Shown here: positions 11,501-24,542 of the stretch, in pieces
Layout: the number at the start of each line of letters is the position of its first letter
Numbering within the stretch: the first letter of the stretch is position 1
Assembly (NCBI GenBank): GCA_037962975.1
Contig: CM075669.1
Coordinates: 244,041,851 to 244,105,850, forward strand
Direction of reading: 5' to 3'
Origin: Clitoria ternatea
Lineage: Eukaryota; Streptophyta; Magnoliopsida; Fabales; Fabaceae
DNA length: 64,000 nt
Program-made: the position numbers and the translations under genes
Notes under the pieces: generated by a model
What the model was told of the DNA's origin: nothing
What the model saw: only the letters and a program-made list of their open reading frames with translations
Database searches by the model: none

Positions 11501-11909
11501 ATATGAAGTTTGTAACATCCCAGATTTTTAAATAATTGTAAAATTTAGATTAAGGTTATGGATTGATGGGATTAATGGTTAATTAATGGATTAATTGCCA
11601 ATTGGGCAAGTTAATGAGTGAAAATAATTTTAATAATAATAATAATAATATATGCCTTTGGTGGTTAATGGGTCGGTTCTCTCCTTCTCCCTCTTCCTTG
11701 GTCCACGTGGAGTGTATTAAATGCTGGAGGGGAGGGGGTAATGATTAAAAAGGACTAGCAGGAAATACAGATGGGATTGCATTAATGAAGATGGAATGTT
11801 GATTCAAATGGGAGCAGACGCTGGCTGATGGAGTGTGTATGTATGTTGATAAGCTTCAGCTTTGGATTTTCCCCCTCACTCTCTTCATTTCCCTCGTTGG
11901 TGTATGTTC

Positions 11910-12671
11910 TTATGAATGAGAGAAATGCTCTCCCTTCTCTCTAAAAACTCTCTGGAGACTCTTCTTCTCCTTCGTCTCCTTCGTCTCCTTCATCTTCTTC
12001 TTCCTCCACTCAACGCTGTGTTGAGCCTGAGTGGAGCTGCATGGTGGTGGTGAACAGCGTGGCTGTGTGCAACCATGTGGAGCAGCATGGTGCTGTGTTT
12101 TGGAGGTTGGTTCCTCCTTTTCTTCCTCTTGTTGATGATGCTGGTTGGATTCAGTTTGGGAGCCTGCTGCAGCGTGGGTGGTGTGCCTCGTTGTGGAAGA
12201 TGACCCACTGTTTTTGAGGTTGTGTTGTTGTGTGGATGAAGAGATGGATGGTGCATGGAGGTTTGGCTGTCCTCCACTGTTTGTGAGGACTAGCTCTCGG
12301 TGCGGCTCGAGTGTGGGACAGCTTTGGGTTGAGCCTTGGTGGCTATGTTGCTCGTGTGGAGACAGAGCTGGTTCTCCATGATTAAGAGCAGAGTGGAGCT
12401 TGTAGTGTGATGGCTTGAAGGCTTGAGTAGAGCGGAGTTTAGGACCTCTACTAGGCCGAGTGAGGTCTGTGGTGCCTTGGAGGCTTGGCATGGTGTGCTT
12501 GGTAGCTAATCTGCTTCGAGGGAAGCCATGTTGGCTCTTCCTACGTTGGAATGCCGAGCAGAAGCTGCTATGGCTGGGCCGAGTGGCCATATGACTCCTG
12601 GAAGCTTCATCCAGGTAAGGGGAGCTTTGCATCTCAAATGCATGGCTTATGGACGGATTTCTGGGTGGCAT
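11910..12671 (-). other. Antisense ORF in F LTR1 (253 codons), function unknown
   Basis: An open frame antisense to the LTR, also open in LTR2 (190 codons) and in the inverted copy (279 codons), with the same C-terminus ...EKGEHFSHS. It is rich in Ser, His, Gln and Thr with no recognisable domain, signal peptide or membrane segment. A 12-bp length difference between copies (one CTTCGTCTCCTT unit) keeps the frame. The composition of the sense strand may simply lack antisense stops, so coding is not established. Confidence 0.25.
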
Positions 12672-12999
12672 GATTGCATTATGTTATGTTTGATGTGTAT
12701 TGTGTGCTGTTGTTGAGTTGAACCCGGATGTATGATTATTTATTGTTGTATGGTGCATGTTTATCTGTCCAAGAGATGTATGATGATATTTGTGATAATG
12801 TGAGTTAATGCATGAGATGCATGTACTTGTATTATGTATGCTGAGTGCATTGTATGGCCATTCATGAGTCCCCGTATGTAATTATGTATTTGAAAGGGCA
12901 TATGATGTTTGTTATTGAATTTGTGTGTGATAAATGAATGAATGGGGACTGTGATGATGAATGCTAAGTGAAATATTGGCATGGGATAATTAATAGAGT

Positions 13000-15290
13000 T
13001 GATTTCCGAGTGGAAATTCCATATACAATGGTTGAGGCTTAGAAAATGCTAAGTCCGAGTGTATTCCATGAAACAGCCTGTGAGGCTTGTGGTAGATGAT
13101 AATTCTGAGTGAATGGCATAGTGATTGCCGAGCAGATGTGATATAAGCCGAGTCATCTGATTATTGTTGAATTGCCGAGTGCCTTAGTGTTGAACGCATA
13201 TTCCGAGTGGGCAATCGAATGAATATGAGTGAATTTACATGCATACGTGTTATTGAGTATTGAATATGAACACCTTGCGGGGTGCCACAAGGGTATAATC
13301 CCGAGTGAAGAGGATGGGGTCCTAATGTTGAATATGATGAAAGACCCGGGTTGGACTCGGGCAGTGCCTGGGGCACTAAGTGTGAAATGAGACGTTTAAT
13401 AAATTGCTGAGTGCATTGGCGTTGGACGCCGAGTGAATGAAACCGTATGCATCCGATTCGCCACTAGAATGTGTTGGACTCCTATACCGATCGGCAATCA
13501 GATAACATTATATGAAATATGGCTAAGTCCTGGAGCTGGACTCGGACAGACTCCTTGAGCATGGCTCAGAGTATGAATAATGTTGATATAGTCTCGGGGT
13601 TGAGTGAAATCAAAGTGAGTCAGTATACTTGTACTGAGTAAATTGAGCTTTATAGCCGAGTGAAATGGGTGAAATCCCGATCGGAAGATGCTTATGATTG
13701 TTCATGTTGAATGGCAGTGTTTATATGCTGATTGATGTTGTGTGTTATGGCATGTTGTGGATTCTGTGATTAATCCGAGCCAATATCTATCATTTAATAT
13801 GTAATGCTCACCCCTACACTATTTTTCAGTGTATGCAGGTCGGTTTGGATGATGTGGTGGTCTTAAACCCGAGTGTTGGGTGTTTATGATAATGGCTGTG
13901 TATATAATGTTATTTTCCGAGTACATTTGATGTACTAAAGCCTTGGCCGGCTTATAATATTAATGTTGTATAACGAATACAAATATATATGTATAGAATC
14001 CGAGTGGATGAACATAATCATGAATATGAAATATATGTGTTGGGATCCGAGTGCACGTTAATATATATATATACTTCGAGTGATGGTATTATATGCATAC
14101 CGATTGAATGTGTTGGTGAATGGAAAGTATAAAGATAAGAATCCGAGTGTATGCGTGTGTATATACATATATGTTATGTTGATAACATGGTTATGAATCG
14201 GTGGGAGAGTATGGCTGTATTGGCAGTCGGACTTGGAATTAGAGAATATATCTATTCAAGCGATTTATGTTGATTTGATGCTCCCTACCGACTAGGAAAT
14301 GATGATGTATGAATATCTCTAAGTTGATGAATCCTGAGTGGAATATATGTGGCTTAGTTGCTTTTCCGAATGAGTCTTATGTATGGGACTCCATATCCGA
14401 GTGTAACTCATGTGTGAGCCTCTTACTGTGTGATAATGGCTCTTGAGGATTTCGAGTGAAGAATATATGGTGAACCCCGAGTGGGGAATGGTTTATGTAA
14501 TCCGAGTGGAAATCCGAGTGATCCTCTTCCAAGAAGAGTGTTGTTGTAATGACTCAGATTGATTATATTCTAAGTGTATGAATTATGAATGTATCCCGAG
14601 TGAATATGGGGACCTATTCCGAGTGAATAGGGTAATATGTAATTTGAGTGGCTAAGTTATGGAATGAGTCCGAGTGGGACTTGACTTAGTGGTTTCCCTG
14701 AGTAGTTAAGTATTTTATATGTCTGAGTGAATTACTTGGGTAATTCCTCTGAGTGTTGAGGAATTTGGATCATTTCGAGTGGAATTGATTGTGTAGACTA
14801 TTTCTGAGTAATGAATGATTAAGGGATTATCCGAGTGAGAATAGGCATGAATGCCGAGTGTGAGGCCGAATGAGTATTGGTCGGCAATGATATTAGTTAC
14901 CGAATGAAATACCACTCAGAGAATGAGTTGGTTTATGAATAGGATGCAGAGTGATGAGTGTGACGTACATTCCCAAATGAGTAGTGGAGAAATACACCGA
15001 GTGGTGTTTGGTTGGGTATTAACCCAAGTAAGGGGTCTTATGGAATCCGAGTGAAATACCCTTCATTTCCCGAGTGGATCTTTATGTTGACTCTGTGGAT
15101 AAAAATTGAGAGACTAAGTTATGGGTTGCCGAGTGAGGTAACTGTTGGGGTAGTTCCTGAGTGGCGGAACCCCATAATGCTAAGTGGACTAAGACATTAA
15201 ATTCCAAGAGGACTTAGGCATGAATTCCGACTGGACCTGATCGTTTACCGAGTGAATGAATGTCTCGGTTTCCCGAGTGATTGAATGTCG
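13000..15290 (+). repeat. Dispersed CCGAGTG motif block in F LTR1
   Basis: About 30 copies of CGAGTG, mostly as (T/C)CCGAGTG(A/G), are scattered at irregular 20-150-bp intervals, with point variants (CTGAGTG, CCGACTG). Spacing is not tandem. The same motif appears, complemented, in element C. Confidence 0.85.
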
Positions 15291-15300
15291 AGTGACTTCT

Positions 15301-15470
15301 CGCTTCAGCGAGTGATTCCTCGCTCCAGCGAGTATGTTGTTTGGGAAGGCTTTCGTATTCGGTTTCGCTTAAGCGAATGTGTGTTCGCCCGAGCGAATTG
15401 TGTTGTCTCGCTCAAGCGGAGTCGAATCTCGCTTGAGCGAATGCACGCTATTTGTGGGATCGCTCAGGCG
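15301..15470. repeat. Paired CGCT..AGCG palindromes in F LTR1
   Basis: Palindromes of the form CGCTYMAGCG start at 15,301/15,321, 15,366/15,386 and 15,409/15,430, giving pair spacings of 20, 20 and 21 bp. A single copy (CGCTCAGGCG) follows at 15,461. They lie 170-340 bp before the LTR end. Homologous pairs are in LTR2 from 21,190. Confidence 0.85.
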
Positions 15471-15641
15471 CTGTTGTTTTCCGCTGTTAAAGATTTCATT
15501 TGCCTTTGTCTTCCTTTCCTTTTTCTCCTTGGCCATGGGACCAGCTCTCATATCTTCATATATGGGAGTGATTTAATTATAGATCCAGGAATGTTATTAT
15601 TTTTTTGTGGAAAATTTACCCCTAAAATTAAGGGTGTTACA

Positions 15642-17411
15642 TTCTGGTATCAGAGCCGACTGAGAGGTCCATGGCCGAGTCATGATTGTGAATGGATTCG
15701 AACTCACATGCTAAGTTGGTTGGGTGAGTAATGTTAGGGAATCCCATGATGTGAGGATTCTAATATGAGATAGGTGATTGACTATAAAACCTGATGCATG
15801 CTTGGTTGGGATTTTTGTTTCGGTTTGATGTGTGGTAACCCAATTGGTTGGGCTTAATCATGTGTGGTTGGATGTTATGAGGATTGATATGGTGATGTAC
15901 CTGTTAGTTTGGGTACTGTCTCAGTTTTGTGATTAAAAACCGAGTGAGTGGTTGATTGAATTATGACCCATAAGGTGTAGTAATCCGATCGGACTCTGTA
16001 TGATCTTATATAGACCTTGTGGAACTAGACTCTATGTTGATTTTGACTTGGTGATAGTTGGATGTTGTGAGGGTACTCGGTAACCCTTGTAATTCCGAGT
16101 CGGATAATCTGATTGACCTTATGTATTGTTGAGTCAAGTAATTGTATAACAAATTATTGAGGTTTGAAGTGTCTTAAGGTTAAAATCCGAGTACACTTTG
16201 GTACTGGATATGGTGATAATGGAAATAACATTATTATGATTGTATATCCGACTGGCGGACTGTGTTTATGCTCAGTAAAGAGAGTTACCAATGTAGAAAC
16301 CTATTATTATGATTGAAAATCATATTGGAAACCGAGTGATATATCTAAGAGAATTTGATGAATTCCCTAGGCTTTAATTAATTGATGGCTTGTGATGAAT
16401 GATGAATTGAGGGATTGATTGGCTGATTGACCATGATTTTGTGATGAGTAAGATTAAAGAAGGAATTTTTATTCAGTTTAGACTGGAAACCGATTGCCAT
16501 TACGCCATTTTATGGTGAGTGTGGTTGGCATTTGATGATTATTACCATGAGATTTACACTAGAATAGGTGTATGGGCTGGATGTATGCTCTGTATGGGTC
16601 GGAAATCTATTGATGATATGCATTTTACTGTGATGATGATTGATGTTTGCCGACTGTTAGCATGTGATGCACCAGTGTTGGTACGTAATGGTGGAAATAT
16701 GTTGCTTATAGATCAGCATTATCCGAGTGATTTCGGTCGGTATGAGTGAAAGGATTGTGAGGATGCTGTTTCGGTATGACTCTACATGCCATAGGTATTG
16801 TGGCAGTGTGCATTTTGCATTGACTCTATGCAATTGTTGTGACCCTATAGGAATGAGGCATCATCCTATAAGTTGGATGCAGCAGTTCATAGGTCGGGCA
16901 AGTGAGACTGTAGCTGCTTATGGGGATGGCTTGAGTCTATCGGACTGCTCCAAGCAAAGATGTGAGTGTGATGAGTGTACAGCAAATATTAGTGTATCAA
17001 AATGTGGATGGGTGAATGAGAGGAATATAATTCTGAGTGAAATTATGATGTTCAAAATGAAATATCCTTAAGAGGGTGGAGCTTTTCTGAGGCGAAGTGA
17101 AGCCTGGATGTTGGTGTACTGCTCGATTTGGAATGTTTCTGAGTAGTGAATACCCGAGTGGGTGATTTCCGAGTCGGTTGTGACACTTCCGAGTGGAAGG
17201 TGTTAAGAGTGTGATGTCTCGGAATTTCTTGTGGTGTGATCGGCAAATCGTTTGAGGGGTGAAATTGTGCCGATTGGAACTGACTGGTCGGTGAATGCTT
17301 GGAAAGCATTGATATGCAGTTGTTGTGTGGCATGCAGAGATATGTCGAGTGCTTATTGCGACTGGATCATAATTGAATTTCGAGGACGAAATTCCTTGAA
17401 GGTGGGGAGAG
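15642..17411 (+). other. F interior without gag or pol
   Basis: 1.77 kb between the LTRs. It begins with ATTC and a PBS-like TGGTATCAGAGC (15,645-15,656, complementary to the 3' end of initiator tRNA-Met). It ends with TTTCGAGGACGAAATTCC near 17,378 and a GGTGGGGAGAG polypurine tract (17,401-17,411), typical of the 3' end of Tekay-like chromovirus pol. Small ORFs at 16,519-16,749 and 16,727-17,071 have no recognisable domain. CCGAGTG motifs continue here. It looks like a deletion derivative of a chromovirus that kept only the cis-acting ends. Confidence 0.7.
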
Positions 17412-20400
17412 TGTAACATCCCAGATTTTTAAATAATTATAAAATTTAGATTAAGGTTATGGATTGATGGGATTAATGGTTAATTAATGGATTAATTGCC
17501 AATTGGGCAAGTTATTGAGTGAAAATAATTTTAATAATAATAATAATATATGCCTTTGTTGGTTAATGGGTCGGCTCTCTCCTTCTCCCTCTTCCTTGGT
17601 CCACGTGGAGTGTATTAAATGCTGGAGGGGAGGGGGTAATGATTAAAAAGGACTAGCATTAAATGCAGATGGGATTGCATTAATGAAGATGGAATGTTGA
17701 TTGAAATGGGAGCAAACGCTGGCTGATGGAGTGTGTATGTATGTTGATAAGCTTCAGCTTTGGATTTTCCCCCTCACTCTCTTCATTTCCCTCGTTGGTG
17801 TATGTTCTTATGAATGAGAGAAATGCTCTCCCTTCTCTCTAAAAACTCTCTGGAGACTCTTCTTCTCCTTCGTCTCCTTCATCTTCTTCTTCCTCCACTC
17901 AACGCTGTGTTGAGCCCGAGTGGAGCTGCATGGTGGTGGTGAACAGCGTGGCTGTGTGCAACCATGTGGGGCAGCATGGTGCTGTGTTTTGGAGGTTGGT
18001 TCCTCCTTTTCTTCCTCTTGTTGATGATGCTGGTTGGATTCAGTTTGGGAGCCTGCTGCAGCGTGGGTGGTGTGCCTCGTTGTGGAAGATGACCCACTAT
18101 TTTTGAGGCTGTGTTGTTGTGTGGATGAAGAGATGGATGGTGCATGGAGGTTTGGCTGTCCTCCACTGTTTATGAGGACTAGCTCTCGGTGCGGCTCGAG
18201 TGTGGGACAGCTTTGGGTTGAGCCTTGGTGGCTATGTTGCTCGTGTGGAGACAGAGCTGGTTCTCCATGATTAAGAGCAGAGTGGAGCTTGTAGTGTGAT
18301 GGCTTGAAGGCTTGAGTGGAGCGGAGTTTAGGACCTCTACTAGGCCGAGTGAGGTCTGTGGTGCCTTGGAGGCTTGGCATGGTGTGCTTGGTAGCTGATC
18401 TGCTTCAAGGGAAGCCATGTTGGCTCTTCCTACATTAGAATGTCGAGCAGAAGCTGCTATGGCTGGGCCGAGTGGCCATATGACTCCTGGAAGCTTCATC
18501 CAGGTAAGGGGAGCTTTGTATCTCAAATGCATGGCTTATGGACGGATTTCCGGGTGGCATGATTGCATTATGTTGTGTTTGATGTGTATTGTGTGCTGTT
18601 GTTGAGTTGAACCCGGATGTATGATTATTTATTGTTGCATGGTGCATGTTTATCTGTCCAAGAGATGTATGATGATATTTGTGATGATGTGAGTTAATGC
18701 ATGAGATGCATGTACTTGTATTATGTATGTTGAGTGCATTGTATGGCCATTCATGAGTCCCCGTATGTAATTATGTATTCAAAAGGGCATGTGTTGTTTG
18801 TTATTGAATTTGTGTGTGATAAATGAATGAATGGGGACTGTGATGATGAATGCTAAGTAAAATATTGGCATGGGATGATTAATAGAGTTGATTTCTGAGT
18901 GGAAATTCCATATACAATGGTTGAGGCTTAGAAAATGCTAAGTCCGAGTGTATTCCATGAAACAGCCTGTGAGGCTTGTGGTAGATGATAATTCTGAGTG
19001 AATAGCATAGTGATTGCCGAGCGGATGTTATATAAGCCGAGTCATCTGATTATTGTTGAATTGCCGAGTGCCTTAGTGTTGAACGCATATTCCGAGTGGG
19101 TAATCGAATGAATATGAGTGAATTTACATGTATACGTGTTATTGAGTATTGAATATGAACACCTTGCGGGGTGCCACAAGGGTATAATCCCGAGTGAAGA
19201 GGACGGGGTCCTAATGTTGAATATGATGAAAGACCCGGGTTGGACTCGGGCAGTGCCTGGGGCACTAAGCGTGAAATGAGACGCTTGATGAAATGCCGAG
19301 TGCATTGGCGTTGGACGCCGAGTGAATGAAACCGTATGCATCCGATTCGCCACTGGAATGTGTTGGACTCCTATACCGATCGGCAATCAGATAACATTAT
19401 ATGAAATATGGCTAAGTCCTGGAGCTGGACTCGGACAGACTCCTTGAGCATGGCTCAGAGTATGAATAATTATGATATAGTCTCGGGGTTGAGTGAAATC
19501 CGAGTGAGTCAGTATACTTGTACTGAGTAAATTGAGCTTTATAGCCGAGTGAAATGGGTGAAATCCCGATCGGAAGATGCTTGTGATTGTTCATGTTGAA
19601 TGGCAGTGTTTATATGCTGATTGATGTTGTGTGTTATGGCATGTTGTGGATTCTGTGATTAATCCTAGCCAATATCTATCATTTAATATGTAATGCTCAC
19701 CCCTACACTATTTTTCAGTGTATGCAGGTCGGTTTGGATGATGTGGTGGTCTTAAACCCGAGTGTTGGGTGTTTATGATAATGGCTGTGTATATAATGTT
19801 ATTTTCCGAGTACATTTGATGTACTAAAGCCTTGGCCGGCTTATAATATTAATGTTGTATAACGAATACAAATATATATGTATAGAATCCGAGTGGATGA
19901 ACATAATCATGAATATGAAATATATGTGTTGGGATCCGAGTGCACGTTAATATATATATATACTTCGAGTGATGGTATTATATGCATACCGATTGAATGT
20001 GTTGGTGAATGGAAAGTATAAAGATAAGAATCCGAGTGTATGCGTGTGTATATACATATATGTTATGTTGATAACATGGTTATGAATCGGTGGGAGAGTA
20101 TGGCTGTATTGGCAGTCGGACTTGGAATTAGAGAATATATCTATTCAAGCGATTTATGTTGATTTGATGCTCCCTACCGACTAGGAAATGATGATGTATG
20201 AATATCTCTAAGTTGATGAATCCTGAGTGGAATATATGTGGCTTAGTTGCTTTTCCGAATGAGTCTTATGTATGGGACTCCATATCCGAGTGTAACTCAT
20301 GTGTGAGCCTCTTACTGTGTGATAATGGCTCTTGAGGATTTCGAGTGAAGAATATATGGTGAACCCCGAGTGGGGAATGGTTTATGTAATCCGAGTGGAA

Positions 20401-21530
20401 ATCCGAGTGATCCTCTTCCAAGAAGAGTGTTGTTGTAATGACTCAGATTGATTATATTCTAAGTGTATGAATTATGAATGTATCCCGAGTGAATATGGGG
20501 ACCTATTCCGAGTGAATAGGGTAATATGTAATTTGAGTGGCTAAGTTATGGAATGAGTCCGAGTGGGACTTGACTTAGTGGTTTCCCTGAGTAGTTAAGT
20601 ATTTTATATGTCTGAGTGAATTACTTGGGTAATTCCTCTGAGTGTTGAGGAATTTGGATCATTTCGAGTGGAATTGATTGTGTAGACTATTTCTGAGTAA
20701 TGAATGATTAAGGGATTATCCGAGTGAGAATAGGCATGAATGCCGAGTGTGAGGCCGAATGAGTATTGGTCGGCAATGATATTAGTTACCGAATGAAATA
20801 CCACTCAGAGAATGAGTTGGTTTATGAATAGGATGCAGAGTGATGAGTGTGACGTACATTCCCAAATGAGTAGTGGAGAAATACACCGAGTGGTGTTTGG
20901 TTGGGTATTAACCCGAGTAAGGGGTCTTATGGAATCCGAGTGAAATACCCTTCATTTCTCGAGTGGATCTTTATGTTGACTCTGTGGATAAAAATTGAGA
21001 GACTAAGTTATGGGTTGCCGAGTGAGGTAACTGTTGGGGTAGTTCCCGAGTGGCGGAACCCCATAAAGCTGAGTGGACTAAGACATTAAATTCTGAGAGG
21101 ACTTAGGCATGAATTCCGACTGGACCTGATCGTTTACCGAGTGAAAGAATGTCTCGGTTTCCCGAGTGATTGAATGTCGAGTGGCTTCTCGCTTCAGCGA
21201 GTGATTCCTCGCTCCAGCGAGTATGTTGTTTGGGAAGGCTTTCGTATTCGGTTTCGCTTAAGTGAATGTGTGTTCGCCTGAGCGAATTCTGTTGTCTCGC
21301 TCAAGCGGAGTCGGATCTCGCTTGAGCGAATACACGCTATTTGTGGGATCCCTCAGGCGCTATTGTTTTCCGCTGTGAAAGATTTCATTTGCCTTTGTCT
21401 TCCTTTCCTTTTTCTCCTTGGCCATGGGACCACCTCTTATATCTTCATATATGGGAGTGATTTAATTATAGATCCAGGAATGTTATTATTTTTTTGCGAA
21501 AAGTTTACCCCTAAAATTAAGGGTGTTACA
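17412..21530 (+). repeat. F LTR2 (4119 bp)
   Basis: Direct copy of LTR1 beginning right after the polypurine tract and ending GGGTGTTACA. It repeats all LTR1 segments: G-box-like motif, antisense ORF (17,808-18,380), CCGAGTG block (18,890-21,180) and paired palindromes (21,190-21,360). No 5-bp duplication follows it; the inverted LTR fragment begins directly at 21,531. Confidence 0.9.
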
Positions 21531-24500
21531 TAAACCATTCCTCACTTGGATTTCCACTCGGATTACATAAACCATTCCCCACTCGGGGTTCACCATATAT
21601 TCTTCACTCGGAATCCTCAAGAGCCATTATCACACAGTAAGAGGCTCACACATGAGTTACACCCAGATATGGAGTACCATACATAAGACTCATTCGGAAA
21701 AGCAACTAAGCCATATATATTCCACTCAGGATTCATCAACTTAGAGATATTCATACATCATCATTTCCTAGTCGGTAGGGAGCATCAAATCAACATAAAT
21801 CGCTTGAATAGATATATTCTCTAATTCCAAGTCCGACTGCCAATACAGCCATACTCTCCCACCGATTCATAACCATGTTATCAACATAACATATATGTAT
21901 ATACACACGCATACACTCGGATTCTTATCTTTATACTTTCCATTCACCAACACATTCAATCGGTATGCATATAATACCATCACTCGAAGTATATATATAT
22001 ATATTAACGTGCACTCGGATCCCAACACATATATTTCGTATTCATGATTATGTTCATCCACTCGGATTCTATACATATATATTTGTATTCGTTATACAAC
22101 ATTAATATTATGAGCCGGCCAAGGCTTTAGTACATCAAATGTACTCGGAAAATAACATTATATACACAGCCATTATCATAAACACCCAACACTCGGGTTT
22201 AAGACCACCACATCATCCAAACCGACCTGCATACACTGAAAAATAGTGTAGGGGTGAGCATTACATATTAAATGATAGATATTGGCTCGGATTAATCACA
22301 GAATCCACAACATGCCATAACACACAACATCAATCAGCATATAAACACTGCCATTCAACATGAATAATCACAAGCATCTTCCGATCGGGATTTCACCCAT
22401 TTCACTCGGCTATAAAGCTCAATTTACTCAGTACAAGTATACTGACTCACTCGAATTTCACTCAACCCCGAGACTATATCAACATTATTCATACTCTGAG
22501 CCATGCTCAAGGAGTCTGTCTGAGTCCAGCTCCAGGACTTAGCCATATTTCATATAATGTTATCTGATTGCCGATCGGTATAGGAGTCCAACACATTCTA
22601 GTGGCGAATCGGATGCATACGGTTTCATTCACTCAGCGTCCAATGCCAATGCACTCGGCATTTCATCAAACGTCTCATTTCACACTTAGTGCCCCAGGCA
22701 CTGCCCGAGTCCAACCTGGGTCTTTCATCATATTCAACATTAGGACCCCGTCCTCTTCACTCGGGATTATACCCTTGTGGCACCCCGCAAGGTGTTCATA
22801 TTCAATACTCAATAACACGTATGCATGTAAATTCACTCATATTCATTCGATTGCCCACTCAGAATATGCGTTCCACACTAAGGCACTCGGCAATTCAACA
22901 ATAATCAGATGACTCGGCTTATATCACATCCGCTCGGTAATCACTATGCCATTCACTCAGAATTATCATCTACCACAGGCCTCACAGGCTGTTTCATGGA
23001 ATACACTCGGACTTAGCATTTTCTAAGCCTCAACCATTGTATATGGAATTTCCACTCGGAAATCAACTCTATTAATCATCCCATGCCAATATTTCACTTA
23101 GCATTCATCATTACAGTCCCCATTCATTCATTTATCACACACAAATTCAATAACAAACATCACATGCCCTTTTGAATACATAATTACATACGGGGACTCA
23201 TGAATGGCCATACAATGCACTCAGCATACATAATACAAGTACATGCATCTCATGCATTAACTCACATCATCATAAATATCATCATACATCTCTTGGACAG
23301 ATAAACATGCACCATGCAACAATAAATAATCATACATCCGGGTTCAACTCAACAACAGCACACAATACACATCAAACACAACATAATGCAATCATGCCAC
23401 CCGGAAATCCGTCCATAAGCCATGCATTTGAGATGCAAAGCTCCCCTTACCTGGATGAAGCTTCCAGGAGTCATATGGCCACTCGGCCCAGCCATAGCAG
23501 CTTCTACTCGGCATTCCAACGTAGGAAGAGCCAACATGGCTTCCCTCGAAGCAGATCAGCTACCAAGCACACCATGCCAAGCCTCCAAGGCACCACAGAC
23601 CTCACTCGGCCCAGTAGAGGTCCTAAACTCCGCTCCACTCAAGCCTTCAAGCCATCACACTACAAGCTCCACTCTGCTCTCAATCATGGAGAACCAGCTC
23701 TGTCTCCACACGAGCAACATAGCCACCAAGGCTCAACCCAAAGTTGTCCCATACTCGAGCCCCACCGAGAGCAAGTCCTCACAAATAGTGGAGGACAGCC
23801 AAACCTCCATGCACCATCCATCTCTTCATCCACACAACAACACAGCCTCAAAAACAGTGGGTCATCTTCCACAACGAGGCACACCACCCACACTGCAGCA
23901 GGCTCCCAAACTGAGTCCAACCAACATCATCAACAAGAGGAAGAAAAGGAGGAACCAACCTCCAAAACACAGCACCATGCTGCCCCACATGGTTGCACAC
24001 AGCCACGCTGTTCACCACCACCATGCAGCTCCACTCGGGCTCAACACAGCGTTGAGTGGAGGAAGAAGAAGATGAAGGAGACGAAGGAGAAGAAGAGTCT
24101 CCAGAGAGTTTTTAGAGAGAAGGGGGAGCATTTCTCTCATTCATAAGAACATACACCAACGAGGGAAATGAAGAGAGTGAGGGGGAAAATCCAAAGCTGA
24201 AGCTTATCAATATACATACACACTCCATCAGCCAACGTCTGCTCCCATTTCAATCAATATTCCATCTTCATTAATGGAATCCCATCTGCATTTAATGCTA
24301 GTCCTTTTTAATCATTACCCCCTCCCCTCCAGCATTTAATACACTCCACGTGGACCAAGGAAGAGGGAGAAGGAGAGAACCGGCCCATTAACCACCAAAG
24401 GCATATATTATTATTATTATTAAAATTATTTTCACTCAATAACTTACCCAATTGGCAATTAATCCATTAATTAACCATTAATCCCATCAATCCATAACCT

Positions 24501-24542
24501 TAATCTAAATTTTATAATTATTTAAAAATCTGGGATGTTACA
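21531..24542 (-). repeat. F inverted, truncated LTR (3012 bp)
   Basis: Reverse complement of LTR positions corresponding to 11,511 to about 14,518, so it lacks the last 1.1 kb of the LTR, including the palindromes. Its outer end is a perfect LTR 5' terminus followed by AAGTT. Its inner edge has a short duplicated filler. It is more diverged from LTR1 and LTR2 in the 1.2-kb tract where they match each other exactly. Confidence 0.9.
23307..24146 (+). other. Same LTR antisense ORF in the inverted copy (279 codons)
   Basis: This is the longest version of the frame described at 11,910-12,671, starting upstream at MHHATINNHTSGFNSTTAHN because an upstream stop in the other copies is absent here. 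Ser/His/Gln-rich, no known domain. It is listed because a reader scanning ORFs will find it; I do not claim it is a gene. Confidence 0.2.

Larger units (their letters stand above)
9805..11510. repeat. E solo LTR, left part
   Basis: AT-rich LTR sequence without genes, containing three local tandem repeats (listed separately). It ends with AAGTT (11,506-11,510), the left target duplication of F. Confidence 0.75.
11511..15641 (+). repeat. F LTR1 (4131 bp)
   Basis: TGTAACATCCC...GGGTGTTACA, ending four bases before the PBS. Segments in order: an AT-rich start with a G-box-like CCACGTGG (11,703-11,710); a GC-richer block (11,900-12,650) with an antisense ORF and a donor-like CAG|GTAAGG at 12,612; a long CCGAGTG-motif block (13,000-15,290); and paired CGCT..AGCG palindromes (15,301-15,470). 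Its size is very large for an LTR. It differs from LTR2 by about 2-3% by eye, except for an identical 1.2-kb stretch. Confidence 0.9.
11511..24542 (+). mobile_element. Rearranged non-autonomous LTR element complex F
   Basis: The order is direct LTR1, a 1.77-kb interior with an initiator-Met-type PBS, PPT, direct LTR2, then a third LTR in inverted orientation truncated to 3.0 kb. Both outer ends are the LTR's 5' terminus: TGTAACATCCCAG at 11,511 and its complement CTGGGATGTTACA ending at 24,542. The whole is flanked by AAGTT (11,506-11,510 and 24,543-24,547). A normal insertion would end in the LTR 3' terminus. No gag or pol is present, so mobilisation would need proteins from another element. 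Confidence 0.85.

Noticed and set aside
12145..12381. Sense-strand 78-codon Cys/Trp-rich ORF in F LTR, repeated in all three copies
   Set aside because: Short, fully overlaps the antisense ORF, no domain; probably composition.
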